DNA from: FEN-1297 sp963787005
GTDB lineage: Bacteria > Bacteroidota > Ignavibacteria > Ignavibacteriales > Ignavibacteriaceae
Length of the DNA stretch: 64,000 bases
Assembly: GCA_963787005.1 (NCBI GenBank)
Contig: CAWBBX010000026.1
Coordinates: 31,104 to 95,103, forward strand
Direction: 5' to 3'
Positions 18,232-27,998 of the stretch are shown here, piece after piece. Each line of letters begins with the position of its first letter. Within the stretch, counting starts at the first letter, position 1. Both the position numbers and the translations under genes were made by a program. Below the pieces are notes generated by a model that did not search any database, was not told where the DNA came from, and was given only the letters and a program-made list of their open reading frames with translations.

Positions 18232-18597
18232 TTAATTCCCTATCGACTCTTCGGCCAGTTGTTTAAGCTTCGAGGCGCTGATCCCGTAATGACTTTCATG
18301 CCATTTTACTTTATTATCCTTTGTAAGCCAAATCAGCTGTGGCGATTGATGCATAACGTCAAGTTCCTCCGAAATGTGACGGCTTAACGGTCTGGCATTA
18401 ATAACATCAATTTTAACGCACTCCAAATGCGAGTCTTCAGGCAGTTTATTATACCACGCATCGAATTCCACTTCAACTGAGCTGCTTATAGAGCAAATAG
18501 GGCTGTATTTAAATATTACCAATTCTTTTTCAGGGAAGGCATTCCTTTTTTCGCTTTCCCATTCTTCAACCGTACTAATATTCTTCAATGATTTCAT
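18232..18597 (-). CDS. ytxJ: Bacilliredoxin, YtxJ family (monothiol)
   Basis: Cytoplasmic thioredoxin-fold protein of about 121 residues. FKYSPICSISSSVEVEFDAW contains the single active Cys of the YtxJ family, and PQLIWLTKDNK the cis-Pro region. YtxJ proteins remove bacillithiol from mixed disulfides. The frame opens at a TTG 36 nt earlier; I prefer the ATG at 18597 because conserved sequence begins there (MKSLKNIST). No bacillithiol synthesis gene is in the window. Confidence 0.82.
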   Translation of the reverse strand: MKSLKNISTVEEWESEKRNAFPEKELVIFKYSPICSISSSVEVEFDAWYNKLPEDSHLECVKIDVINARPLSRHISEELDVMHQSPQLIWLTKDNKVKWHESHYGISASKLKQLAEESIGN

Positions 18598-18651
18598 TTT
18601 TCCCGTAAACTTTAATAATTCAAAATTGTACAACTATAAAATATAAAAAGA

Positions 18652-19698
18652 TTATTGAATTTGTTTGAGATAGAATCCCTTTCTTTTCAACTGCTCCTTA
18701 TTTCTTTGGATAAAATCCAGTATCGATTCTGCGGAGATGATTTTTGTGATTCCGTATTTTAGAACCTTATACTCTTTCACAAACGTCTCGCCCTTATACG
18801 GTACAAGAGGATTGTACTTTAAATTTTCCTTAAGAGTAGCGGGCTTTAAGATTGTTTCCGGCTCTTCAGGTATCCACTGTATTATACCTACTAATTCAAA
18901 ATTAGGCACGCCGTCGCGGACCGCCAGAACTATACCGCCGCTGTATCCTCTGTTAACTACCGCATTAACTAAAAAATCGCCGCTCTTATCCATATTCGGA
19001 CTGCTTACAATGGCCTGTGATATCATCTTATAATTTAAAGGATAACCGAAAATGTAAACAAAAGATCCCCACTCAAGTTCTTTTGCCTTTCCGAAAGGAT
19101 ACGTAAAAGCCGGATACTTGTGAGCATATTGCGACGCAAATTTTCTGCCCAGAAGAACAAGGTCGGCCTCTCTGTCCATTGCCAGGATATTAAGCTCACT
19201 GTTTTCGGGAAAGCCGGCTCCGAATATAAATTGTTTCGTCTTAAACGCTACACTTTGAACATACTCGGAATACTCACCTTTTGAATTTGCAAAATAGGTT
19301 ACAATGGTGTCCTGGAAATCGACAACATGCGCGCATGAAAGGAGTCCGATCGTACTTCCCTCCGCAAATATTACAGTAGCCGTTCCTGAGCTGGACCGGT
19401 CGAGATAAGAAACTTTTGTGGAATTCCCGTCCAGAATATCGTCATTAATATCTTTTAGTTTATGATTACTGCCGTCGGGAAAAACGTATGCCTTGTAGAA
19501 AGCAAGACTGGAGATCCTTTGAATAGTATTGCCGATGTTATCGAGTTGCTCGGAACTGCTTCTGTAAGGGAACTCACTGTCGTACTTACCGTCGCTTAAC
19601 GTCGGGTAAACTGTCTTGTATAAAATTGACGAGCATGAGAACGAAGTTAATGCAAAAATAAATAATACCGATGAAATTAGTATACGGGATTTTAACAT
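18652..19698 (-). CDS. Trypsin-like serine protease lipoprotein
   Basis: Lipoprotein of 348 residues with lipobox LTSFSC near residue 22. A chymotrypsin-fold protease domain follows: the catalytic His is in LLSCAHVVDF, Asp in MDREADLVLL, and Ser in NRGYSGGIV (GYSGG instead of the usual GNSGG). No PDZ domain is seen, unlike DegP. I start at the ATG at 19698, because GGAGGGTGT directly precedes it; the frame also opens 18 nt upstream. It lies just upstream of ytxJ on the same strand. Predicted membrane-anchored periplasmic protease. Confidence 0.8.
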   Translation of the reverse strand: MLKSRILISSVLFIFALTSFSCSSILYKTVYPTLSDGKYDSEFPYRSSSEQLDNIGNTIQRISSLAFYKAYVFPDGSNHKLKDINDDILDGNSTKVSYLDRSSSGTATVIFAEGSTIGLLSCAHVVDFQDTIVTYFANSKGEYSEYVQSVAFKTKQFIFGAGFPENSELNILAMDREADLVLLGRKFASQYAHKYPAFTYPFGKAKELEWGSFVYIFGYPLNYKMISQAIVSSPNMDKSGDFLVNAVVNRGYSGGIVLAVRDGVPNFELVGIIQWIPEEPETILKPATLKENLKYNPLVPYKGETFVKEYKVLKYGITKIISAESILDFIQRNKEQLKRKGFYLKQIQ

Positions 19699-20012
19699 AC
19701 ACCCTCCGTCGGGCAAAGTTATGATTATTCAAGACCTTGTCTTTAAGTCTAGTGATTTTTATCAAAAGTTGAAACAAAAATGTGATGAAAAGTCTGAGCC
19801 TGAGTTTAAGTCTAAGTTTTGATGAATAGGCGGTGCGTTTTACTTTTACGAATATCTACAAGAGTACTTAGATATAGACTCAAATATTACTTGTACCAAT
19901 AAATCCTCATGCCAAGACCATCACTAATTTAAATTCTCCCCAAGATGGAGGTAGATATTAAAAAAATATTGATTAAATTCCGTCAACCATCAAACAAAAG
20001 CGGAGATATCAT
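19699..20012. other. Intergenic region with AAGTCTAAGTT-type repeats
   Basis: Gap between divergent genes. It contains TTTAAGTCTAGTG at 19742-19754 and AAGTCTAAGTT at 19808-19818. The same 11-mer recurs at 21638-21648 beyond the next gene. GCGGAGATATCAT before 20013 is a plausible ribosome site. No other gene seen. Confidence 0.5.
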
Positions 20013-21626
20013 ATGAAAGGTCCTTACTATTCTTTCTTGGGATTACTGTGCATAATTCTTACTACGGGGAGTATATTCGCCCAATCGGAGAATTTTTACA
20101 GGAAAGCCGAAATACAGGTACCGGCGCTTGAAAACACCGGATTCGGAAACATAATTGCAGGTGTTGATTTCGACGGCGACGGAAAGCCTGAGATTTACGC
20201 GGTAAATAATATGCTTGATCAGGGAGGAGCCGAGCTTACTCCTAGAATTTACAAATTCGAGTATAACGGAAGCACATGGGATTCGGTTTGGTCGGCTTCA
20301 ATACCCGATATTCATCAGAACAGCTGGGGAGCGCTTACCTACGGTGATCTGGACGGCGACGGTAAGCCGGAGATAATCTGGGCGCCTTCAAATAACCTGG
20401 ATCAAACAAGCGGTCCCAATCCCTATCGAATTTACGTGTATGAATATCCCGGCGACGGCAGCGACGCAATGGGGATATCGAGTTTCGGTGATTATCTCCC
20501 CAATGCGAAATGGCAGATCACAGATCAGGATAACGAAGAAGTAAGACCTTTCAGAATGGTAGTAAGCGACGTGGACGGCGACGGCAAACCGGAAATCGTT
20601 TTCTGCGACCGCGAACCGAATTACAGGTTCGGAGTAGTTTCGGTAAGCGATATTCCGGATAACGGCGACGGATCGGAAACATGGACACTGAAAGCTTCCG
20701 GGCTCGGCTCTACATTGGACGCCGGCACAATTTACGATCTAGCGGTTATCGGAAATATGATATACCTTATTCACGACGACGGCGTTGTTACACCGGTTAA
20801 ATATGAGAACGGAGCTTACAGCATTTTAGCCGGAATACCGGACATGGTGCCGGGCGGCTCGTGGAAATCGGCGTGCGTTACCGATATAAACGGCGACGGG
20901 CAGAAAGAAATAGTAGTGGGCGGATGGTCGCCCGGATATAATAAAGTATATCTCCTGCAGCCCGACGCGTTTTCGATCTTAACTTCTACCCAAATAGCAA
21001 ATATTACACCTTATACCGGTTCCGAAGGCAGATTAAACGGAGGCGATGAGGGCGACATAGACGGTGACGGCAAAGCAGATTTTGTATTCGGCACCAGAAG
21101 CACCACCCCGCTTGCATCGATTGTCAGAGTTTCTTATCAGGGCGGAGATATAGCGGACTCTAATAGTTATAAAGTATCGATAATCGATTCACTTTATCCC
21201 GGACAGGATTATCAGCGTTACGATGTAGTAAGGGTTGCGAAGGTAGGAGGCAATGCTAATGAGCAGGTGTTGTATACCGACGGCAATCAGACGGGAAGAA
21301 TACCGATTGTTATACTCGATCTGAAATCGGCAACGGCGGTTGAAAAGACACCTCTGCCGGAAACCTTCTTCCTGGATCAGAACTACCCGAATCCGTTCAA
21401 TCCTTCAACTACAATTAGGTTCGGCGTGCCGAAAGAATCCGCCGTATCTCTGGAAATATACAACACGCTCGGACAGAAGGTGGCGAACATTCTGCAGAAT
21501 GTATTAAAACCGGCCGGCACATACGATGTTACGTTCAACGCGTCCCGGCTTCCCAGCGGAACGTATATTTACCGTCTGCAGGTAGATAACAGAGTTATCG
21601 CAAAAAAAATGGTGCTTATGAAATGA
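20013..21626 (+). CDS. T9SS-exported FG-GAP/VCBS-repeat protein
   Basis: Secreted protein of 537 residues with a signal peptide (IILTTGSIFAQ). The body carries at least five calcium-binding-type repeats with DFDGDGKPEI, DLDGDGKPEI, DVDGDGKPEI, DINGDGQKEI and DIDGDGKADF, which form a beta-propeller of the FG-GAP/VCBS kind. The last 90 residues are a type IX sorting domain (FLDQNYPNPFNPSTTIRF, ending in KKMVLMK). Likely a surface-attached adhesion or binding protein. No enzymatic motif seen. Confidence 0.88.
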   Translation: MKGPYYSFLGLLCIILTTGSIFAQSENFYRKAEIQVPALENTGFGNIIAGVDFDGDGKPEIYAVNNMLDQGGAELTPRIYKFEYNGSTWDSVWSASIPDIHQNSWGALTYGDLDGDGKPEIIWAPSNNLDQTSGPNPYRIYVYEYPGDGSDAMGISSFGDYLPNAKWQITDQDNEEVRPFRMVVSDVDGDGKPEIVFCDREPNYRFGVVSVSDIPDNGDGSETWTLKASGLGSTLDAGTIYDLAVIGNMIYLIHDDGVVTPVKYENGAYSILAGIPDMVPGGSWKSACVTDINGDGQKEIVVGGWSPGYNKVYLLQPDAFSILTSTQIANITPYTGSEGRLNGGDEGDIDGDGKADFVFGTRSTTPLASIVRVSYQGGDIADSNSYKVSIIDSLYPGQDYQRYDVVRVAKVGGNANEQVLYTDGNQTGRIPIVILDLKSATAVEKTPLPETFFLDQNYPNPFNPSTTIRFGVPKESAVSLEIYNTLGQKVANILQNVLKPAGTYDVTFNASRLPSGTYIYRLQVDNRVIAKKMVLMK

Positions 21627-21632
21627 TTTGAG

Positions 21633-21699
21633 AGTCTAAGTCTAAGTTGCAAATGCAGCCGCATTATCGCTTCTTAGACTTAGATTTTAACTTAGACTT
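21633..21699. repeat. Inverted AAGTCTAAG repeats between convergent genes
   Basis: TCTAAGTCTAAG (21635-21646) is exactly complementary to 21673-21684, and AAGTCTAAGTT (21638-21648) to 21689-21699. The two pairings are mutually exclusive. It lies between two convergent stop codons and shares its 11-mer with 19808-19818. Probably a terminator-like mini-repeat. Confidence 0.6.
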
Positions 21700-21702
21700 G
21701 CC

Positions 21703-22704
21703 CTACTGCCCCCACCCCACAATCGGAATATCGATCATAGTTCGCAATCCGGGCTCGGCGTTAAGTACGGCTTCAATCGCGTTTACAGTAATAGCGCAGG
21801 TGGCGGTGTCGCCGTTCACTCCGTCCTTAATAGTCATATCGATATCGGGCGTTCCTTTAATAAATATACGGTCTTTTGGTGATGGTTGTCCGACCGCAGC
21901 AATAAAGTTTAATGTTATCAATTCTTCTCCGTCGGAAAATCCCCTGCCGGTTTGACGAACACCGAGAGCGTTCCCTTTTTCAATTATAAGTTCTCCGGCT
22001 TCGGTTCTTTCTTCTGCAATAACCGGCTCAATAATATCTTCGGTCTTATCAAGTTCCCATCCGAGTTTCGAGGCAATCATGTGCATCGATTCCGTCAGGC
22101 CAACGTGTCTTAGACTTCCATCGTCTATTCTCTTCCGGAACTCACCCGGAGTTAAGCCGGCGCCTATTTTTCTTTGGAAAGGGATCCTTCTAAACTGTGC
22201 GTTCTGTATCCTTTCAACCAGGATCTTTTCAACATCCTTACTAACAGCGGTTAATGCGGAAGGAAGAAAATCCATTAAAAACCCGGGATTGACTCCGGTC
22301 GACAGCACGGAAACATTATTCAGTCTCGCGGCTTCGTCAATTTCTTTTGAAAACGACGAATTTGTTTTCCACGGGAATGTAAGCTCTTCGCATGTGGAAA
22401 CGACATTAATGCGATGGGCTACTATCTCGCTCAACTGAGGTTTTATGCTGTCCAGCCCTGATGCCGTCGTTAACACGACCACGTCGATATTCGGTCTGCT
22501 CAATTCTTCTTCTATATTGCCCGAAATTATTACACCCAGCTTCCGTCCGATCCCGGCTGCTTCGCCCAGGTCTTTCCCGATCTTTTCGGGGTCGATATCA
22601 ACCGCTCCCACAATTTTTATATTTTCTCTATCAAGTATAAATTTTGTAATTTTAGCGCCTATCGGTCCTATGCCGTATTGCAGCACATTTATATTTCTCT
22701 TCAT
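21703..22704 (-). CDS. DapB-like NAD(P)-dependent dehydrogenase (diaminopentanoate dehydrogenase type)
   Basis: Cytoplasmic oxidoreductase of 333 residues. The N-terminal Rossmann motif is LQYGIGPIGAKITKFIL, followed by DIDPEKIGKDLGEAAG. The centre reads STGVNPGFLMDFLPS. The pattern matches the dihydrodipicolinate-reductase-like group that includes 2,4-diaminopentanoate dehydrogenase from ornithine degradation. GAGGATCAAA precedes the ATG. No other ornithine or lysine catabolic gene is nearby, so the substrate is uncertain. Confidence 0.7.
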   Translation of the reverse strand: MKRNINVLQYGIGPIGAKITKFILDRENIKIVGAVDIDPEKIGKDLGEAAGIGRKLGVIISGNIEEELSRPNIDVVVLTTASGLDSIKPQLSEIVAHRINVVSTCEELTFPWKTNSSFSKEIDEAARLNNVSVLSTGVNPGFLMDFLPSALTAVSKDVEKILVERIQNAQFRRIPFQRKIGAGLTPGEFRKRIDDGSLRHVGLTESMHMIASKLGWELDKTEDIIEPVIAEERTEAGELIIEKGNALGVRQTGRGFSDGEELITLNFIAAVGQPSPKDRIFIKGTPDIDMTIKDGVNGDTATCAITVNAIEAVLNAEPGLRTMIDIPIVGWGQ

Positions 22705-22744
22705 TTTGATCCTCGGATAGTTGTTGGATTATTGCGGCCCGGCG

Positions 22745-24589
22745 TTAATCTACCGGAAGTCCTTCCATCTTCATTATTTTAAGCGCGTTGGTAGTTGGAC
22801 AAGGTCCGCTTCTCAGTTTGTAGTCAAATTCCATTTTGCCGTTCGATACGTTCTCTTTAAAGTGGTAGTTTACTAAATTCGGAATTTCATCTTCGAGCTT
22901 AACCAGTTCCAAATCGTGTGTGGCAAGAATACCGGCCGCGCCCGATGCGGACAGAGCTTTAATATACGCGCGGCTTCCTGCCAGCCTCTCGATATTGTTA
23001 GTGCCTCTGAAAATTTCGTCTATCAAGAAAAACACCGGAACACTGCTGTGCTCTATCTCGTCCAGTAATTCCTTCAGCCTTTTTACTTCGGCGTAAAAGT
23101 AGGATATGCCGTCTGTAACAGAGTCTGATACTTTTATGCATGTAAAAAGATCGAGCAACGGCACCTCAAAATAAGATGCGTTCACGGGCCCGCCGGCATA
23201 AGCTAAAGCTATATTAGTTCCCACGGATCTCAGAAGCGTGCTCTTGCCCGACATATTGGAGCCGGTTAGGATATCTATTTCTCCCCTCTTATTGATATAC
23301 AGATCATTGTGTATATTTCTTTCATATTTTATTAATGGATGGCCTAGTCCTTCGGCTTTTATTACAGGTTCGCCGTTTGTTTCCATTATTACGGGAAAAG
23401 TATAATCCGGGTTTAAATATGCGAAGTTTGCAAGCGAACACATCGCTTCCAGTTCAAACAGCGATGCCAACCATGAATCGAGTCGTGCCGATACTTTTTG
23501 TTTAACACTTTCAATCAGAAGCCCCATAAAATGATCGATCGGAAAAAGCAGCATAATGGAAATCCAAATGAACGGATTTTTATTTAGCTTTAGAAACGAC
23601 GTGTAGCTCTCCATTTTATTGATGAGCATTGAAGGATTTGAGGATCCTTCAATAAAAGGCAGACATAGTTCCTTCAACTGATCCTTGTATAATCTATTAT
23701 TTTTCCCCAGGTATTCGAAGACTGCGGCAAGCTTGGAAAGTTCGTCGTTCATCATCTCGGAGCCTTCAAATACCGGCTTTAATATTCCGCCGGTCAGGTT
23801 ATAGATAGCAAAGTATAAAAGTAAAGATAAAGCCCAGTAAGCCGGAAGAATTCCAACTATAAAAAGGACGAGTAGTGTTATGTTTACCAATGAAAGAATA
23901 ATTAGCAATGCTAAAATGACTTTTATATTTTTTAACGGCACGGCCCCCGATATCCATGCGCGGACAACGGATGTATTCATTTCACGTTTACCGGATAAAG
24001 CCGACACAAGTATAAAACGTTCTCTAAACCTGGACATCGGGATTAATTGACGGATAAGTTTCTGCCTGTTTTTTATATCACCGGCTTCGGTAATCTTCGC
24101 ATTAAGTATCTTCCTTAAAAAGTCCCTGCCGCCGGTTGTCTTTGCAGTATTAATTAACTTGTGTAAGGAGCGATCACCGGTAAGATTTAAATCGATCTCA
24201 ACCGGGCTGAAATTTCCCTCTTCATTATAATTAACCTGCGGAATTTCCTCCCAATTCAAATCCATTCTGGCAATTTGAGCTTCCTTAATTTTTATCCATG
24301 TCTTTAGTCTTTTTATTCCGCCATCCAGAGTGCTATGGAAATGTGCAGCTACCCCGAACAGCGCAATAAATACAAATGCAGTTACGGCTGACGCAGTATT
24401 GGAAACAGCGGTAAACAAAATAATTACTGCCGCAACGCCGGCGATAAAAATCCCGAGGCGATACCAGGAAAACATTCTGCTCCTATGTTCCAGCCTACGC
24501 AGAAGGTTACGCAGTTTATTCAAAGTCCCGGACAGATTACGACGCAGCAACTGTCTCTTGTTTTCTTTCATATGCGATGTACTTGACAT
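22745..24589 (-). CDS. Membrane-anchored MutS-like ATPase
   Basis: Protein of 614 residues. Walker A is TGSNMSGKSTLLRSVGTN, Walker B is PVFFLIDEIFRGTNNIER and the following His is in GILATHDLELV, all as in the MutS ATPase domain. Unlike MutS1 it lacks the mismatch-binding domain. It has two hydrophobic regions, at about residues 45-85 and 225-265 (ILALLIILSLVNITLLVLFI), so it is probably membrane-bound. This MutS-related group is common in Bacteroidota and is not shown to act in mismatch repair. The gene is monocistronic. Confidence 0.82.
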   Translation of the reverse strand: MSSTSHMKENKRQLLRRNLSGTLNKLRNLLRRLEHRSRMFSWYRLGIFIAGVAAVIILFTAVSNTASAVTAFVFIALFGVAAHFHSTLDGGIKRLKTWIKIKEAQIARMDLNWEEIPQVNYNEEGNFSPVEIDLNLTGDRSLHKLINTAKTTGGRDFLRKILNAKITEAGDIKNRQKLIRQLIPMSRFRERFILVSALSGKREMNTSVVRAWISGAVPLKNIKVILALLIILSLVNITLLVLFIVGILPAYWALSLLLYFAIYNLTGGILKPVFEGSEMMNDELSKLAAVFEYLGKNNRLYKDQLKELCLPFIEGSSNPSMLINKMESYTSFLKLNKNPFIWISIMLLFPIDHFMGLLIESVKQKVSARLDSWLASLFELEAMCSLANFAYLNPDYTFPVIMETNGEPVIKAEGLGHPLIKYERNIHNDLYINKRGEIDILTGSNMSGKSTLLRSVGTNIALAYAGGPVNASYFEVPLLDLFTCIKVSDSVTDGISYFYAEVKRLKELLDEIEHSSVPVFFLIDEIFRGTNNIERLAGSRAYIKALSASGAAGILATHDLELVKLEDEIPNLVNYHFKENVSNGKMEFDYKLRSGPCPTTNALKIMKMEGLPVD

Positions 24590-24930
24590 TATAATTCGTG
24601 GAAATCAACTAAATATTAATATTAAATTTACGAAGTAGAATATTAAATACGAATAATTTTAGGATTATTTGAAGGTTTTCCGACGAATTCGCGGGTGTGA
24701 AACTTTTTCAATAAAAACTGCATCTCACCCTATGTCGTTTCCATTTTCTTGGAAAAAATAGCCCGGTTTTGATAAGGAGGGTTCGAGTCTATATGACGAT
24801 CCCTGTTTTATATCAAATTATAACAATAATTAATTCCCTACGCTTCTTTATGAAACTGTAGTACAAGGCGGCAAATAGTTATCAGCTAATTTTAACTAAG
24901 TTTTAATCATTACTCAAATCACACTTAAAT
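24590..24930. other. Intergenic region, no gene found
   Basis: AT-rich gap between the divergent MutS-like and thioredoxin genes. No convincing RNA gene, hairpin or coding frame. Both promoters are expected here. Confidence 0.5.
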
Positions 24931-25263
24931 ATGGAAAATACGATCGGAAGTTTCGGCGAATTGCAGGAAGTGATTAACGGGAACAGCGCTGTATTAATTT
25001 ATGTAAGTACCAAAACCTGCAATGTCTGCAAGGTACTAAAGCCAAAGCTCAAAGATTTAATTAAGACTGAATTTCCGGAAGTTATATTTTATTACCTGGA
25101 CGCCGAGGAGAATAAAGAATCGGCTGCACAGTTAAGTGTTTTCGCGGTGCCTACCGTCTTGGTATATTTTGAGGGGAAAGAATATCTACGCAAGTCGAGG
25201 AGCTTCAGTGTGGAGCTTTTCGGTGAAGAGATAGAACGTCCGTACAACATGCTCTTTTCTTGA
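24931..25263 (+). CDS. Thioredoxin-like protein
   Basis: Cytoplasmic thioredoxin-fold protein of 110 residues without a signal peptide. The active site is TCNVCK (CxxC, about residues 30-33) and the cis-Pro loop is VFAVPTVLVYFEGKEYLR. The NV dipeptide between the Cys differs from the GP of housekeeping thioredoxin, so it belongs to a divergent thioredoxin group. No Shine-Dalgarno sequence is seen. Single gene, convergent with the helicase gene. Confidence 0.82.
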   Translation: MENTIGSFGELQEVINGNSAVLIYVSTKTCNVCKVLKPKLKDLIKTEFPEVIFYYLDAEENKESAAQLSVFAVPTVLVYFEGKEYLRKSRSFSVELFGEEIERPYNMLFS

Positions 25264-25412
25264 GCTCAAAATCGTCATAAAAAATGTACTGTACCATTTT
25301 ATGATATAACCAATTGTGGTTACTTTTTTGAGAGGCTTTGTGAAAAATGTTGTGGTACCGAATGAAGCGATAACACAACAACAAGTAACCTATCATTCTT
25401 CATTTAAGACTT

Positions 25413-27195
25413 TTATTTCCCGTCGCCAGTCTTTTTAATCGGCTCCAGCAACTCTTCGTCGGGATAAATGCATTCCAGCTTTCTTCCGATAAATTCCTCG
25501 ATAGCGGGCAGCTGGAAAGAATCATCCTCGCTCGCGAAACTTATGGAAGTACCTGTTGCACCCGCCCTGCCTGTACGGCCTATCCGGTGCACGTAATCTT
25601 CCGGATCTTCAGGGAGCGTGTAATTAACGACGTGACTTACGCCGTCAATGTGTATCCCGCGTCCCGCTACGTCCGTAGCTACAAGTACTTCAACTTTTCC
25701 TTCTTTTAAAGGCATCCAGCGTCCTTACTCTAATCCTCTGGTCGACGTCTCCGGATAGAACTGCACAGCTGAAATTATCCTTCTTGAGCCTCTGTTCCAG
25801 GTCGCGAGTCTCGTCCCTTCTGTTAGCGAAGACGATTACTCTCTGCAGGTTTTTCTTCTTTATAAGGTTGCAAAGCACCGTGTATTTTTCGCTCGCGGTC
25901 ACGATATAAACCTTCTGGTCTACGGTATCGACGGCCACGTTTTCCGGGTCTATCTCTACATGGAATGCGTCAATCGTCCAGCTCGACGCCAGCATTCTTA
26001 TATCGGTTGTTAGTGTCGCGCTGAAGAGCAATGTTTGTCTTCTATCCTTATGGGGCGTACTGCGAATTATTTTCTTCACGTCCGGGATAAAACCCATGTC
26101 GAGCATCCTGTCAGCCTCGTCTATTACAAGTACCTCCACGCGGTTAAGATGGATCTCCCGCTTCATATAAAAATCCAGCAGCCTTCCGGGCGTTGCCACT
26201 ACAACATCAACCGGTTTCCCTGCCAGCAGACGTCTCTGTTTTCTGTAATCCATCCCCCCGAACACCGAAATGACATTGATATCGGAATACTTAGAAAGCA
26301 AGTCTGCGTCCTTAGCAATCTGCATAACCAGTTCCCTGGTTGGAGCCAGTATCAACGCGCGCGGTGTAGCGTTCCTTCTCTCTTCGGTAATAGGCTCTCT
26401 CAATATCCTGTTGAAAATGGTGATGAGAAACGCTGCCGTTTTCCCGGTGCCGGTCTGCGCCTTGCCCATAGCGTCCTTGCCGGAGATAGTACTTTTCATT
26501 ATTTCGGCCTGAATGGGAGTACAGTATTTAAATCCGAGATCATACACAGCGTGCATTAGTTCTTCCGGAATGCCAAGATCATGGAAACGTGTCTTACCTT
26601 CCAACGGCTCGACATGAAAAACAGTAGGGTCCCATTTCTCGTGAATTTTCGGCTTCTCAACAGGCTTGGATGTTTGCTCCTTCGGTAAGGTGTCAGGCTT
26701 ATCAGGTCTGGTGCCTTTTGGTCTCGGTCTCCTTCTGTTCCTCGATCCCCCGCCGCCCGGTGTATTTTTATTCTGCTGACGCGGCGCAGCGCCGGAAGTT
26801 TTGTTGGGGGCTGTCTCTTCGCTCTTCGAAGAATTTGATCTATTTTTATCTTCTGTTTTCGGCTTACGGCCGTTCGGACGGTTAGAGCTTTTCGCCCTGA
26901 TGTCTTTATTTTCGCTTTGTTTGCGAGGACCGCCTTTTTTCCGGCCGCTATGTTCTCCGGGTTCGCCGCCGCGTTTGTTCTTATTTTGTCCGTCTCTTCT
27001 TCTATTATTGCCGTTACCTGAGCCGCGTGGTGCCTTATCTTCGCTTTCTTTATTCCTCGCCTTTTCTAAAAGCTCGGCTCTTCTTTCATCCCACGATTTA
27101 TCTTCACTTTTCTTCTTCGAACTGCTTTTCTTTTTATCTGAACCCGAAATCTTCCCGATCTTTTCTTTTACTATTTTCAATAAATTTCGCACCAA
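25413..27195 (-). pseudogene. DEAD-box RNA helicase, frameshifted
   Basis: A DEAD-box helicase of about 590 residues if the frame is restored. The N-terminal 190 residues are a basic, low-complexity tail rich in K, R, N and G. The core has the Q motif (FKYCTPIQ), Walker A AQTGTGKTA, PTRELVMQ, DEAD in VIDEADRML and SAT in LLFSATL. The reading frame then ends early after LDAFKRRKS. The rest (VEVLVATDVAGRGIHI, HRIGRTGRAG) continues in another frame. At about 25710 the minus strand reads TTT AAA AGA AGG; removing one A from the AAAA run restores LDAFKEGKVEVLVATD. The split is either a real +1 mutation, a sequencing error, or less likely recoding. Motifs V and VI lie downstream of the break. Confidence 0.88.
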
Positions 27196-27534
27196 GTCAT
27201 TCCTGTTTTTATTTTACAAAATTAAATTTTACACATATGTTGCAAGTTTAGAGGGAAACCTGCTTTATGAGCCGTAATTATAACTTATTAATATAAAGAT
27301 ATTTAAAGTAATATTCTTTAAGATGTGATCACATAAATAAGGAATCGGGATACTTTAAAGCTTAGGATTGGATGGCAAAAAGGGGGAACTGAACAAATGC
27401 GGATTAAATTTTTTGTCATAAATAGCTTTGGCGGCACAAAAATGTATCCATCGTTTCGGAATAGAAGAACATATTCTTCAAGTTAGCATTAAATAATCTT
27501 ATCCGTTATAACAATATAGATTAAGACTAATGTA
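27196..27534. other. Intergenic region, no gene found
   Basis: AT-rich gap between the helicase start and the small membrane protein stop, both on minus. It should contain the helicase promoter. No other feature recognised. Confidence 0.45.
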
Positions 27535-27870
27535 CTAAAAAGCAGCAGGTGCGCCATGTTGACTATGATCTTGTTTTCTCGTTTTATATTTAACGCCTCC
27601 CGATTTCTTTGAATACAAGTTATAGATAAGTGCGATAAATGTGTTGAGTATTGTTCCGAAAAGCGCAAAGATTAAAGGGAAGATGAAGATAATCAGCGCC
27701 GGGATAACATCAAAGGTAAAGAAAGGAGTAAGGCCGGCGGAAACGGCCTCTTCCGATGCCGCCGTCATTAATACGCCTAAAGGAATGATCAAGATAATAC
27801 CTATGATAAGATAAATGACAAACGAATGCGACGCCACATCATGAATGTTGAGCTTTATTGATTTATACAT
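27535..27870 (-). CDS. Small membrane protein, function unknown
   Basis: Protein of 111 residues with two long hydrophobic segments (SFVIYLIIGIILIIPLGVLM and VIPALIIFIFPLIFALFGTI) and a charged C-terminal tail. GGGGG lies 4 nt before the ATG. The layout resembles DUF3566-type two-helix proteins, but I cannot assign a family. First of a run of envelope genes on this strand. Confidence 0.55.
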   Translation of the reverse strand: MYKSIKLNIHDVASHSFVIYLIIGIILIIPLGVLMTAASEEAVSAGLTPFFTFDVIPALIIFIFPLIFALFGTILNTFIALIYNLYSKKSGGVKYKTRKQDHSQHGAPAAF

Positions 27871-27998
27871 GATACCCCCATACTTAGTATCGTGATATGA
27901 AAAATAATTTTGCTGAAAAGTCCGGATAGCAAGATCTCGCTATATTGCTGTCACCCTTTTATTTTATAGTAACTTAATTTTTTCTAAAAAGCAATTGA

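Noticed and set aside
25690..25715. Programmed frameshift in the helicase gene
   Set aside because: TTT AAA AGA does not form a standard slippery heptamer in the needed direction and no stem follows; mutation or base-call error is simpler.
26801..27277. 158-codon plus-strand frame opposite the helicase tail
   Set aside because: It is the complement of the low-complexity basic tail; low-complexity coding on one strand opens frames on the other.
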